Source of the DNA: Leptodactylus fallax
Lineage: Eukaryota; Chordata; Amphibia; Anura; Leptodactylidae
Assembly: GCA_947044405.1 (NCBI GenBank)
Contig: CAMRHE010000647.1
Location: 434,001 to 498,000, forward strand
Reading direction: 5' to 3'
DNA length: 64,000 bases
The notes below the pieces were generated by a model. It saw nothing but the letters and a program-made list of their open reading frames with translations. It did no database searches and was not told where the DNA came from. A program made the translations under genes and the position numbers. Of this stretch, positions 1-12,100 are shown in pieces. The stretch's first letter is position 1. The number at the start of each line of letters is the position of its first letter.

Positions 1-3000
1 TATCGCAGACACTTCAGCAAGAAAGGTTATTAACGTCTCATGGGTAAGCAGTGTCGACTTGTGGTCCATCAACATAGAGTCAAGGATTCTGCGTGTGATC
101 CCAATCATACGTTCCCAGGAACCTCCCATATGGGATGAATGTGGAGGGTTAAACGTCCAAGTGCACCCATTGTTGGATAAGAAGTTGTCTAACTGCAGTT
201 CTTTGCAGGCTCCAACGAAGTTAGTGCCACAGTCAGACCTCAGTTGTTTCTCAGCAGGCAGTGGAGTGTCCCAGTCCATGTTCTCAGTGGTAAGCTGTCT
301 TAGTAGTAGCTTGCCTTGAATGGTGATGGGAGCAATGAAACCAAGAGGATCATAAATGCTGTTCACAACAGATAAAACTCCTCGTTTGGTGAAAGGTTTG
401 TCACAAGAAGACACTTGGAATGTGAATGTGTCTTGTTCAGTGTTCCATAGCAATCCTAGGCTGCGTTGCATAGGAGGAGCATCAGAACTGAGATCAAGAT
501 CCTTCAAGTTGATTGCATGATCATCAGAGGGAAATGCCTTCATTACCTCCATATTGTTGGAGATGATCTTGTGAAGTCTGAGGTTAGCTACAGACAGCAT
601 TTCCTGTGTTCTAGAGAGGAGATCAATCACTTCTTCACATGCAGGTAAGGATTTAAGACCATCATCAACATAGAAGTTCCTCTCAACAAACTGACGAGCA
701 TCAGAGCCATACTCTTTCTCACCTTCTTGGGCGGTCCTTCTCAGTCCATAGATCGCTACTGCAGGAGATGGGCTATTGCCAAAGACATGTACCTTCATCC
801 GGTAATCTATGACTTCATTGTTGACATCATTGTCCTTATGCCAAAGGAACCTGAGATAGTTTCTGTCATCATCCTTAACAATGAAGCAATGAAACATCTG
901 TTGGATGTCGGCCATCACTGCAACTGGTTCCTGTCTGAAACGGATTAAGACTCCTATGAGGCTGTTGTTTAGGTTAGGACCAGTGAGGAGCAGGTTGTTG
1001 AGAGAGACGCCTTCATACTGAGCACTAGAATCGAACACGACCCTGATTTGGTCAGGTTTGCGAGGGTGATACACGCCAAATGATGGAAGGTACCAGCATT
1101 CTTCTCCTTCCTTTAGTGGAGGTACAGGTTCTGCATGATCTCTCTCAAATACCTTCTGCATGAAACCTACAAAGTGTTTCTCCATCTCTGGTTTCCTCTT
1201 GAGGGTACGTTTTAAAGAGGAAAATCTAGAAACTGCTTGCTTCAGATTGTTTGGTAGTTTTGATCTCGGGGAGCGGAAAGGTAAGGGTGCTACCCAGCTG
1301 TTGGAATCATCTTGAATGAATTCCTTGTCCATAAGTTTGAGAAATTCTTTATCAGCTATAGCCGGTGCCAGCTTGTTGTCATCACTTGTTGTATTGAACA
1401 CTGTTAATCCAAGGATGTCGTCCCCAGGCAGGAAAGTATTCACGTTGTCTCGGTGATTATGCAGCCACTTACTGTTGCTTATCTTCTCTTTCACTTGGTA
1501 GTGATGTGGACATGGCTGAAAACAAGTGCTGCGACCGTTTGGTAACATATGCGTCTTAAATGAAGAAATATTGGTGGGCCTTTTCATCCTACCTATGCAG
1601 ACGTTGCCAATGATAACCCATCCTAGATCGAGGCGCTGGGCAAATGGTGCATCATGTGGTCCATTAATTTGCTGGCGTATTTTGTGCAGTCTGAGAATGT
1701 CTCTACCTAGCAGAAGTAGAATGTCTGCATTTTTGTCAAGGGATGGTATTTCACTGGCTATAGCCCTTAGATGAGGGTGCTGGAAAGCCGCCTCTGGTGT
1801 GGGTATCTCCTCTCTGTTTGATGGTATCTGGTTGCACTCAACAAGTGTGGGCAAAGGTATCTCCAAATTGCCCTTGAGAGAAGCTATTACAAGACCACTG
1901 GCCCTTCTTCCTGAAACCTCTGATATGCCACTACAAGTACCCAAGGTATACGGATAGGTATCACCCTTTAAGTTAAACAGATCAAAGAGTTCTGACCTTG
2001 CAAGTGAGTGGTTGCTCTGGTCATCTAAGATGGCGTACACCCTCAGAGCCCTTTCTGGCTGGCCCTTGGGGTATATATTGACTAGGCATATCCTTGCACA
2101 GGACTTGTCACAAAGGTCTTCTCCGCAGACTTCTGTACATGAGGAAGATACTGTGGTAGTATTTGCTGCTGGATCTGTGTTCTCCCCGCCATGCTTAGTT
2201 GGGGAAGGGGAACCTCTAGGCGGTGTGGCACTAGGCTGGGATGGATGAAGAGCCTGTACATGGTCCTCACTGCCACACTCTATACACTTAATAGCAATTT
2301 TACAGTCTCTAGCAACATGTTCAGTAGAGGCACAACATTTGAAACATATCCCTAGTTTCTTTAGAAGCTCTTTACGTTCCTGGATTGGTTTCCTCCTGAA
2401 GCCAATACACTTCTTGAGGGGATGAGGCTTCTTGTGAATAGGACACAGACGGTTAGGATTTTCTACCTTTTCGTCTTGGTTGCTGTTGCAACTGCTTTCT
2501 TCTGGTGCTGATGTAGGTATAGGAAGAATATCAGTCTTTTTCACCGAAACTGGGCCTCTGCGGTTTCTGTAGTTAGAATGTGAGCTGTCATACTTAATAG
2601 GAGGTGAACCAGGAACACTGGGATCCCCATAGGAAAAGCTTGGGTCATTCTTGGATTCTGCAATGTTCTTGATAAACTCACAGAAGTAGGAAAATGGAGG
2701 AAAGGAGACTCTATTCTCAGTTTTGTATCTTGACCCAACTGTGGTCCACCTTTCTTGAATATTATATGGCAACTTGGTGACTATCGGGTTTACCCCACGA
2801 GCAGTGTCCAGGTAACTGAGGCCCGGTAGGAGAGTGTCCGCCTTAGCCAGTAGGAGCTCCATGAGTAGGTCACTAAGTTCTTGAAATTTCTGATGATCCT
2901 TACCAGATATCTTTGGAAACCCTTGCAACCGTTTGAACAGAGCATTCTCTATTGCTTCAGGACTGCCATAGGTTTTCTCCAGTCTTTCCCAAGCAGCGGT

Positions 3001-3003
3001 AAG
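1..3003 (-). pseudogene. BEL/Pao retrotransposon pol (protease, RT, partial integrase), cut by window edge
   Basis: Read on the minus strand, this frame appears open from about 3003 to the left edge, about 1000 codons. In order it shows the second half of the BEL gag DUF1759 region (WERLEKTYGSPEAIENA), two zinc knuckles near 2270-2350 (CFKCCASTEHVARDC, then CIECGSEDH), a DUF1758-type protease near 1976-2043 (YAILDDQSNHSLA), and a reverse transcriptase with the catalytic YVDD near 660-671. The frame then passes directly from WDTPLPAEKQ to LRSDCGTNFVGA near 245-250, which is the middle of the integrase core, followed by GGSWERM with the integrase glutamate. RNase H, the integrase zinc finger and the first catalytic aspartate are missing, so this copy carries an internal in-frame deletion and cannot be autonomous. 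Known of the family: BEL/Pao encodes Gag-Pol as one polyprotein. The remaining integrase and the other LTR lie outside the window. Confidence 0.88.
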
Positions 3004-4441
3004 GCCCTATGGGGTTGTAAATGTGGACGGATCTGAGTCTTTTAGCACGTTCTGTGGACTGTGGGCCAAGCCACCGGATAAGCAAATCTAATTCTTCAGC
3101 TGCAGTAATGCCAAGGTCACTGATTGCAGTTTTGAAGGCACATTTCCAGCCTCTGTAGTTCTCAGGTTGGTCATCGAACCTTGTGAGTCCAGTCTTAGTA
3201 AGCTCACGGCGAACCATGTACCTTGCAAACTCTGACATGTCTGTTCTCTCTGACTTTAAATATTGAGTTGCTGGCTGAGTAGCGGTGATTACGTTGTTAG
3301 TGGGGTTCTGGTTAACAGAGGTAGGTAGTGTAGGGGCTGCGTAGGCATTCAGCCTAGGAGCTAGCTTAAAGTCCATAGGTTTAGCCACATATGGATGTGA
3401 GACTGGACGGTTGTTTGCAGTCTGGTAGTATGGTGTCACATTGGTGTTTACCTGAGTATCAGTATATTGCATTTGCTGAGGTGCAAGGCTTTGGGAATCC
3501 ATGAAGGAAGAAGAAACTGGATGCTGGACAGGCAGGGCATTGTACTGACCTTGAATGCGGTGTGCTGCAGAAGATACTGTGCCCTGTTGCTCTGGAGAAA
3601 TGTTGTCCCTGACAGGAACATTTGTGACAAATAGGGATTCACTGCTTTGGCTTAGTACATAGTCTCTTGTGCGCTTGAGGGGATCCTCTGCTTCCACATC
3701 ACACAAACTGGTGCTGTCGCTTTCACTTCCACTGATGGCTTGTTCTAAAATGCTTAACCTTGCCATGGCTGCAGCGTGCTCATTCTGTTTCTCTAGAGCT
3801 TCTAGTTCTGCCCTTTTTTGAGCTGCATTAGCTTCCATTGCTGCTGCATTAGCTTCCATTGCTGCTGCATTAGCTTCCATTGCTGCTTTCTGTTGTGCAA
3901 AGGCTGCCTGTATCTTAGTAGCTTCCGCCTCTGCACGTGCTTTTATAAGTTGCTCACTGAGTGTGGAAGATTTTGAGGAACGTGACTTAGATGTACGCTT
4001 TGAACGCTTGGTAGACTCAGAAACGTGGGATGCCATTTCCTGCAGTTGCGCAATTCTTGCCTCTGTCCTTAACTTAGTTTCATGTACTAAGCTGTCTCGT
4101 TCTGAATTGAGATGCTGGAAGCTTTGCAATTCAACTAAGGAATCGTCTGTATGAAGTTTCCTCAATATGCTTTCATACTCCTCAGCTTTCATTTTATAAT
4201 GTCCATGCATAGAACAAAGCTGTCGCAGAGCTCCCTCTAGTGGTGATACATGGTATGCAGGCAAGCACATGGCAGATATCTTAGTCTGTATTTCCTGCCA
4301 CCATTTTGAGAGTTCACAGGAAAGTTCATGCTTTAAACCTTCTAGATTGTCTCTAACCTGTTTAATTGAGCGTCTAGCCTTCTCACTGGGCTGCAGACTG
4401 AGGTCCATGCTACCTTGTGCTTCAGGGTGCCCTTCAGCCAT
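2957..4441 (-). pseudogene. BEL/Pao retrotransposon gag, frameshifted before pol
   Basis: The ORF most likely starts at the ATG at 4441 (MAEGHPEAQGSMDLS), though an in-frame ATG at 4546 adds 35 residues. The N-terminal half is charged and probably coiled coil. It has a Ser/Lys-rich stretch (STKRSKRTSKSRSS) and a 7-residue unit, AAMEANA, repeated three times (a 21-bp tandem repeat near 3828-3890). The C-terminal part (FDDQPENYRGWKCAFKTAI, ELDLLIRWLG) is the DUF1759 capsid-like region of BEL/Pao gag. After NPIG the frame becomes unrelated and stops at 2957, while the expected continuation (LTAAWERLEKTYG) lies in another frame. One extra base in the GGGCC run near 3003-3007 explains this. In intact family members gag and pol are one ORF, so this looks like a disabling indel or a sequencing error. 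Confidence 0.85.
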
Positions 4442-5040
4442 GATGCAACTCAAACAGGATAAATATAACTTTGCTGGAGTAAGATGGCTGCTTGCTAGAA
4501 TCTTCTTATGCTGAGGGAGTCTGAGCTGCAGATGCAACTTACACAATGCTGATTCCTTCTGGCTTCAGGTAACTTGCTGTGACTGACTGTATGTCAGAAG
4601 TTGGTGAACTGTCTTACAGCCGTATCTGGCAGTCTTTATGCATCATTTTTCACTGTTCTGACTCAATAGCTTGGCTGCAAGTGTGAGGTTGTGAGAGTGT
4701 CCTGTAGTCTCTATGCTAACCAGCAATTTACACCAAGATATCTATCAGATAGTGTTCAACTCAACTGAGGAGGCGTAGATAAGATTCCAGATGCTTTAAT
4801 CCAAGTAAATCTTGTAGAACCTCATACAGCAGTAGGTGAAAAATGATGAAATACCAGGAGCTGAGCAGACATGTTGCTTACAAAGAAGTGAAACTAAACT
4901 GAGAGGGAGAGAGGAGGAGCTACAGCATCACAGCTAAGGATACAGAGAGAGAAAAGGGACAAACTACAAAGACAAACAGTATCACAGATACATGTCAGTG
5001 AATTAAACCAAGCCCTGGGACATGACAGTCCCTAATGGAG
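4442..5040 (-). mobile_element. Probable BEL/Pao 5' LTR and leader
   Basis: This stretch lies directly upstream of the minus-strand gag ORF and has no coding potential. On the minus strand, a TG-starting boundary is possible at 5027 (TGTCATGTCCCAGGGC), and a polyadenylation-like GATTAAAG lies near 4795-4805. I cannot fix the LTR end, the primer binding site or a target duplication, because the other LTR is outside the window and the right flank is the corrupt-looking tract that starts near 5093. Confidence 0.5.
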
Positions 5041-5092
5041 GGGAAGACCCGCCGATCACAGAGGAAATGGGTGAGAAAGCGATACCGGGGGG

Positions 5093-5493
5093 GCCCCCAC
5101 CAAAAAAAAAAAAAAAAAACCCCCCCCCCCCCCCCTTATAAAAAAAAAAAAAACACCAGGGGAGGCGGCGCCCCCCCCCCCCCCCCAAAAAAAAAAAAAC
5201 CCCCCCCTGGGGGGGGGGGGTAGAAGAGAAGAAAAAGGGGGGGGGGAGAAGGAAAAAAAAAAAAAAGAGGGGGAGAAAAAAAAAAATAAATAAAAGCACC
5301 CCCCCCCTACCGAGGGAGGAGGGAAAAAAAGGGAAAACGAAACCCCAGGGGGTTTCGGGGTAACCCCCCCTTAAATCCCTTAAAAAAGAGTAGAAATGGA
5401 AAAGTAGGGGGGGCGGCCGCGGGCGCCGAGAAAAAAAACCTACCAAGCCAGAAAGAAGGAAAGGGGAATAAACACTCCGGAGGGGGGGGGGGG

Positions 5494-5553
<60 letters not shown>

Positions 5554-5559
5554 AAAAAG

Positions 5560-5596
<37 letters not shown>

Positions 5597-5720
5597 GAGA
5601 AAAAAAAAAAAAAAAAAAAGAAGAAAAAAAAAAAAAAAAAATAATTTTTTTTTCCGGCCCCGCCCCCGGGGGGGGGGAGGGAGGAGGAGAGAAAAAAAAA
5701 AAAAAAAAAAAAAAACATTC
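5093..5720. other. Homopolymer-rich junk, probable assembly artefact
   Basis: Runs of 8 to 25 or more identical bases (A, C and G on the plus strand) follow each other with almost no unique sequence, including a nearly pure A tract of about 160 bp at 5493-5650. C runs, G runs and A runs alternate without a period, so this is neither an ordinary microsatellite nor a poly-A tail. It looks like low-quality long-read or gap-fill sequence placed between the BEL 5' end and an L1-like fragment. ORFs predicted through it are meaningless. Confidence 0.75.
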
Positions 5721-5799
5721 AGTTCCTCTCTAGTTATAGGGCCATTTAAGGCTGCGGCATGGGGCGGGGAAATAGAAGGGAGATGAAGGGAACAGAGAA

Positions 5800-6262
5800 A
5801 GGAAGCAATTTACGGAGGGCTGGCAATGTTGGTGGCAAAATAGAGTTTCTGATAAAACTGATGGAATTGGGCATAGATCGTGTTGGGGTTGGAGGTCATA
5901 TTACCGCCAGGTTCCCACATTTGGTAGATGGCATTCTGTTTCTGTCGCGCCCTCAATTTAGAAGTCAAAAGTTTGTCAGGTTTGTTAGCCTATTTGTAAA
6001 ACCGCGCCAGTCCAATGTACGGCCTTTTCAGTCCAATGCGTCAGGGCAGAGTCAAGTTGTAACTTGACATCTCTAATAGGCTTAACTAAATAACGGGAAG
6101 GATGGAGGTAGTTAGCTGTTTCTAGTTTTAAGAGCATGTGCTCCAAATCTGCTTCCACCTTACTCCTTTCCTTTTTGAGGAGAGAGGCTTCTGCTATAAC
6201 GGAACCCCCGATTGTAGCCTTATGGGCCGCCCAATTAATAGCCGGATTTGTATCAGATAAAG
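5800..6262 (-). pseudogene. L1-like LINE ORF2 fragment (endonuclease-to-RT linker)
   Basis: On the minus strand this reads as a degenerate L1/Tx1-type ORF2 segment: NPAINWAAHKATIGG, EASLLKKERSKVEAD, HPSRYLVKPIRDVKLQLDSA, then after a frameshift FYKQANKPDKLLTSKLRARQ and QKQNAIYQMWEPGG, ending near a stop after the residues ASPP. This order matches the region between the endonuclease and the reverse transcriptase fingers of frog L1-like LINEs, as recalled from the family. At least one frameshift (near 6000) and the loss of both flanking domains make it a dead fragment. It may belong to the same LINE family as the remnants near 57 kb and 62.6 kb. Confidence 0.6.
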
Positions 6263-7680
6263 TGACACTTTTAGACAGTGTTGTAAGCAGTATGTGACTG
6301 GAAAGCAGTCAAGACTGTTATGTAATGTACATAATAATTTAGTAAATTGGTAAGAAATGGTAGAAACCTGTTTTGCTGGTTTCATTAGATCTGTTATATA
6401 TTGTTGAAAGGTTTTCTGTGGACAAGCCAATTTCTTTGTGTCAGTGACATACCAGGATACTTTTCTGACAAGATGTCTGTTCTGCATTTCATATAGAGCT
6501 TAATAATATGAAATATGATAACACTTCTGCAGTAAGATTTCAGGAAATTTGCTGTTGAAAGTCAATGGCACTTTTCTTTGGCTCATGCTGGGTTCAACAC
6601 TTTTGTCAGTATAATAAGAAAAGCCTCCAGGATTTTTCAGTGGGGTGTACTATTTTATGTGTAATTTATATAGCAGAATTACATTCAACTTATTAGGAAC
6701 TGTGAGTGAATTTTGTGATTGTAAAGTCTGTTTGCTGTTGGTAACTTTTCTTTTTCTACCTCTTTTTAAATGAAGATCACATACTGATTACCTATCCTGT
6801 GGATAGGACATCAGTATGAAAACTCCATTTGAGTCTGGAAAGCCGCTATAATAATGAAGCAAGCCAATTAGGCCTAAACAATAAAGCACTAGTATCTGAA
6901 GGAACTAGTAAAGAGAGAAATCTGATAGCAATGAATATGGAAAAATTGAGATGTATGAGTTCTTTGCCAAAACATGAGAAGCCAATAAAAATAAAGAAAT
7001 AAGAATCAGTGAGACCAAGGATATTGGACCAAGACAGAAATAGGGTTATAATGAAACCAAGGATGGTAAATAAATCTTGTCATGTTGTAAGGTTAGAAGC
7101 CAATACAAATGTGACTGAGCATAGAGGTCTAGCAATGCCAAATGCAATGAGAAGTAGCAACCTCCTTCCATTGAGACACATTTGAAATAGGTAATCCAGA
7201 ATGTATGAAGATTGAGAAAGCACTTGATTTAAGAGCCTGAAGGAACAAATATTCAAATAAAATTATTTTCACATCAACTTTGATTATAATATCTTAAGGT
7301 TTCCAGTGATTATAGAATAGCAATGTTTTACAATGTATTAATAGTGACAACCATTGAATATTGATTGCACAAATTCCACTACATGCAATAAAATTGCCCA
7401 GGGCAAATTTGCTCCAGATTTGCTGTCAGATATTTTAGCTTTTCAGTTGGCAGCTGGAAGGGTCAATAGTAAGTAAATAGTAAGTGGATGTTACAGGTAA
7501 TTTTAGAAATATAGGTAAATGTTCCATCCAATTTATTTCAAATATGGATAGTTAATATGTTAGATACATGTTGGATACATCTCTGGGGATGCATCAAAAA
7601 GCATATGTAAACACTAAAGTCAAAGCAGAAAGAAATGTTTTTCTTAAGAAAGGAAATAAATCAAAAATAACTGAGGCTTC
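6263..7680. other. No gene seen; AT-rich unique sequence
   Basis: No coding, RNA or element structure could be supported. A short stretch near 6785-6815 (CCTATCCTGTGGATAGGA) resembles the inner palindrome of common frog TTAA-type MITEs but has no recognisable ends. Confidence 0.4.
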
Positions 7681-7682
7681 AC

Positions 7683-7878
7683 ATCTGCATTGGAGTCTAT
7701 GTTGGAGATTCTGCTGCAGAAGCCGCTGAAAATCTCTCCACCGCCGGCTTCAGTATAAAAACGGCAGAAACCCACCAGACCCCATTATAGTCTATGGTGT
7801 CCGAGGCCGTCCGCAGATAACTGCTGTTTTAGTGGACAGGCTGGTGCAGGTGTAAACCTAGCCTGAGTAATATTTATT
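7683..7878. mobile_element. MITE with GTTCACAC-type terminal inverted repeats
   Basis: The element starts TTCACATCTGCATTGGAG and ends GGTGTAAACCTAGCC. This is the same class of terminal repeat seen at 28771-29010 and 45530-45936 (ends near GGTTCACAC / GTGTGAACC). The interior contains CCCATTATAGTCTATGG, also typical of this frog family. Both ends are diverged and no target duplication was fixed. Confidence 0.5.
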
Positions 7879-8269
7879 GGCTGCGTGTCCACATTGAAGA
7901 CATAGATATAGCTCGGTGTCTGGCTTCCCTTTCACTATTTCTTTTATTTAATATCAATGATAGGATGCATTACCCACATTTAATATGTTGTATAGAACTG
8001 TGCATTAAAAATGTTGCATTCTTGATGTTCTACCATTGGACACAAAAACAGTGTAATTAATGATCAGAAACGTTTCTCAAGCTTATTACATATAGTATAA
8101 GCAAGATGAACATTGGATATTTTTGCAGTATTTATACTAGTCTACAACATTATGGGCTAAATTTGCTAATGATCACCTTACTGCAAAATAGCAGTATTAT
8201 GGAGTTAGTACCCAAGCTTATATCACACTCATATCATACTGCAAGATGTGACCACCTTTCTTTCAACGT

Positions 8270-9600
8270 TTTTTTAATCCCATACCCTCCACAGCCGATT
8301 TTCGTTTTTTAATCCTCGCCTTCCAAAAGCCATAACTTTTTTTTATTTTTCCATTCACATTTTCCATTCATATGATGTGTAAGGGAATCACTAGAGGAGT
8401 GATTCCCCAGAAGCTGCTGGAGAACTAGGGGGAGGGGCACAACGAGACAGTGGACCCTAAGCTGAGTCCCCCCACTGTCCCTGGCTAACTTGCCCGATCT
8501 GTCCTAGGTGACAGCCAGCAACTACGTCGACAGTCCCTCCTTATAATAAGTGATCACATAGAACGCAGACAAGACGCACAACAACAAAGGGAGGTCAGCT
8601 AGCCAAGGGGTCAGTAACAATCGAGCAATGCAGCACAGAATCGAGATCCAAGAGAACAGTCAAAGTGGCAAGCCAAAGGGTCAGAGAAACAGGTAACAGA
8701 ATAGCAAGGAATCTAATAAGGAGAGCAGGCAAAACACAAGAGAAATAACCGGCGACCATGTGAGGGCTGACAACCTGTTTATAGAAAGTCTGGGACCAGC
8801 CCCAGAGCTGATAGGTACACAGGCTGTCAATCACACAGGCCAGGAAGAGATTAACTCTATGCAGTCCAGAGAGAAATGTTCCTAATTACACGGGTGTGGC
8901 TTTACACAGCAAGGGAACTAGGACCATGTTCAGACTGAGCAGTCAGAAACCTACGCAAGGAATCAAACTGAACACGCCTCCTTCGCCACAGCGTGCGAGC
9001 GGAGGCTGGTGCAGAGACCCGAACAGGCAGAGACGTTACATGATGGCTTAACTTTTGCAGGACAAATTGTACTTTGTAATGGTAGCATTTCATATGCTAT
9101 ACCATTTGCTGAGATGTTAGAAAATAATTGAGAATGGGGTGATAATAAAGAAAAACTGCATTTGCAGCACTTCCTGTATGTTTTGATTTTATGGCCTTCA
9201 CTGCATGGCCAAAATGACATGTTATTAGAGATGGTGGAACCTCAGAAGATTTATTTTGTCCTGTGTTTGGAGGAAGCAATCCCCGGGTTTGGTTTGGTCT
9301 GTAATATACCTTTACTAATGAGAAGCCTGGGAGTCTTCAACAGGCTCCCGGCATCATAATAATGGATCACTGCAGATACTGAGCGGCTGCCATATTTAAG
9401 ACCCAAACACCGACATAATAGTATGGCACACTAAATGGCGTTAACAGCCATGGAGTAAATGGCTATTAAAGAATTAACATCCGTGACTGGTGCCATCTCT
9501 GATTGTGACTGTTAGCGGCATGTGCTGGCTGTATTATACTGCTGGGATCCCCGTGTTTGGAGAGGGCTCAGCTTCAGCTTTTTCTCTGGGTTTTGATCCT
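8270..9600. repeat. Dispersed frog repeat, split by a solo LTR
   Basis: The left part (8270-8377) has CCATAACTTTTTTTTATTTTTCC-like text, and the right part (9041 onward) continues it with TGGCTTAACTTTTGCAGGACAAATTGTAC and a GC-richer tail to about 9600. The same layout (AAGAGCC then TTTTTTATTTTT then ATATGAGG then GCGGGACAA) recurs near 12100-12560 and inside the element at 13556-14337. It is an abundant amphibian repeat of unclear class. The solo LTR at 8378-9040 sits inside it, so the repeat is older. Confidence 0.55.
8378..9040 (-). mobile_element. Solo LTR (663 bp) with 5-bp target duplication
   Basis: The element begins TGTAAGGGAATCAC and ends GAGACGTTACA, so it has TG...CA ends. It is flanked on both sides by TGATG (8373-8377 and 9041-9045). 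The repeat on either side joins up if one TGATG and the LTR are removed. No internal coding region is present, so this is a solo LTR left by LTR-LTR recombination. I place it on the minus strand because the minus reading (TGTAACGTCTCTG... to ...CCCTTACA) has the CT-rich, TATA-containing (TTCTATAAACAGG) look of a gypsy-type frog LTR. That orientation is an inference. Confidence 0.8.
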
Positions 9601-12100
9601 TTTTTTCATTTGATGAAAAATATAAAACAGAATGTTAACTAAGTCAAAAACCTACAAACTTGAAATCAAACTTTCTGAAATGTGAACATGTGACAAATTG
9701 ATTTTCTAAAATGTATTGATTTTCTTTTCACATATTTTAGTTATGTCAGTAAATAGGACTAAATATCTTTTCATATGAAAAACACAGTATTCTTAAGTCT
9801 GTAAAAATTATTGAAGCTGTCCCTGGTTAGAAATACAAGACTGCTTCTTCCAAAAACAATGCAACTTCTGTCAAGCATTGCAGATCAATGCTGTTGACTT
9901 CATTGGACCTCCAGCTGAAATACCAGATACAACCAATAGAGAGGTATGGCACAGTTTCTGAAAAAAGCTGCCATTTTTTCCTAGATAACTCCTTTAGGCT
10001 CATACATTCGTATTGTTATAGGATGTACTATGATTCAAGCTAGTTTGACAGAAAATAATAAAAATACATTGAAAAAAATGTGATACTGTAAATTACTGTA
10101 ACAATCCCTTAATACTGTAGTAGAATGAATGCCTTGATTTCATTACACATATATCCAACAGATATTATCATTTAACTTCTCTTAGCAACATACACAACAG
10201 ACTGCATTTATTACTTCCATGGTTACCAGTTTCACTTAGGAAGATTCACAAACAAATAGCAGAAAATGTGCATTTCATATTCAAGGTGAATTTCAGACAG
10301 AAACACCCTGGCTATTGCAGAATGTTGTATTATAGGGAAACATCACTTTCGAAACACATGCAGTGGCTCTTTACAATAAGGTTTTCCTAAGGTTGACTAA
10401 ACTCTAAACGTTAACCCTATAGGTAAACAGTTCTTGGTTGCTTTACCTAAGAAGCACAACAAGAGAGAAAAACTGTTAAATGAGCCTGCTGAAAGGTATG
10501 GCTGAAGCTATCTTTTATAGTAAAGCTTGACCCCAGTTGACTGCTTTAGTAAGACAGAAAGACTTGACATTAAAGAGATAAGGAGATCCATTATACCCAA
10601 ACCATGGCAGCATAAAAATCTGATAGGGCCCCCTTGTTAAAACAACTATGTTTTACTTTGAAAAGCTGCAGCATTTTAGAGAAAAGTGTTTAAAAACATG
10701 TTGGGAATGGGGACAATTCGTACTTAGGTGGCTCCCTGTTGGCTTCTGCTCTCCCAGCTCGGCTAGATTGACTGGTCTTTCACTATACACAAATATATTA
10801 GCTCTTTGTAACAAGGGGGTCTGTCAGATTTCATGCTATCCATGGTATAGGCAACCTGAATCCCGTGAAGTTTCCTTTAATCCAACTACAATACTGATCA
10901 ATGAGCCAAGCAATGCGGAGAGACCAACGTTTAGACATATGGGATCTCCCATATATGCTGAGACAGTGTAAAACTACTTAATTATATTAATGCTTTCCAA
11001 TAATAATTATTTGACCTGCTAGGCTAGATAAATGATATACAGCAGTATAATCTGGATTCTGCCATCAAGAAACGATTTACCATTAGTGTAAATGTTTGGA
11101 AGGTATATTGAACAGCATCTTAATACATAAATCGTGCTGGTTCAATGTGCATTTATAATCAAACTTTACTGGAAATGAACATTACTATATTACCTAAAGT
11201 GTTAATCCAAGTGACCAAAGACACATGTTTTTCTTATGAATTAAGACCTCACCTTAAAGCCATACTGTAGCTCCACATTTGTGTTGGATTTTGGAACAAT
11301 TTTTGCCATTGTGCCATGCATTAGTCAATATACATTAACATTATTGACACCATATTATTGTACCCTGGTCTCAAGTAAACTGATAACCTCTGTTCTGTTT
11401 TTTTTGTTTTCTGTAGTGTCCCATGTAAAGAAAACTTCAAACATAAAATTAAAAAAATCAAACTTGGTATAATTCACATTTCCCAGATTCAGATCCAGAT
11501 TTCCTAAGTTTACCTTGGCCTCTGTAGCAACATTTTTCAACTCTAGTCCTCTAATGACCTGGTCAAGTTATGTTTTAATGCACTAACAATAATTATAGTA
11601 AGGAAATCATGAAAACACTATAGAATTTCTCAAACGCAGCTGTTAACTAGTCAATATGTGGCAAGTACATTGTGATGCTAAACTGTGCTTGCTGTAATCT
11701 ATATTGGCATTATCTGTACTTGTTATCCTCTAGATGATCACAAATTGTATACTTGCATTCTATCTGTTCATGCCCATTGCAACTAGAAAGTACAAATATA
11801 TTTAAATACATACAGTAGTCATCTGTAAAGGAAGAGTGAACCCGTATACTGTACGACCTAAAAGCAGAAGACCAGCTAGAAAAGGATGGAGACCTGTGTT
11901 CTCTTGCATTATGGTAATAATGTAGGTTGGAAAAAGTATTCATATTTGATATTGTTGTAAACAAGAGAATGCTGGGATTATTTGTGGCACTAATATGACT
12001 AGTTACATTAATTGCAATAAATTACAAAAGGACAAATATAGTGATTTTTCCTATTTTTAATCTTATCATCTAATAAAAAAATGAAAATATATTGTTTATT
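9601..12100. other. No gene seen; AT-rich intron-like sequence
   Basis: No exon-like ORF with flanking splice sites and no element ends could be supported. ORFs of 60 to 110 codons here have no recognisable domain and AT-driven composition. A GC-richer patch at 10720-10980 may be an old repeat, but I could not assign it. Confidence 0.4.

Noticed and set aside
59..948. Plus-strand ORFs at the left edge
   Set aside because: They are antisense shadows of the BEL pol frame on the minus strand.
5003..5718. ORFs of 62 to 147 codons rich in Phe, Pro, Gly and Lys
   Set aside because: They are translations of homopolymer runs in the probable artefact and carry no protein signal.
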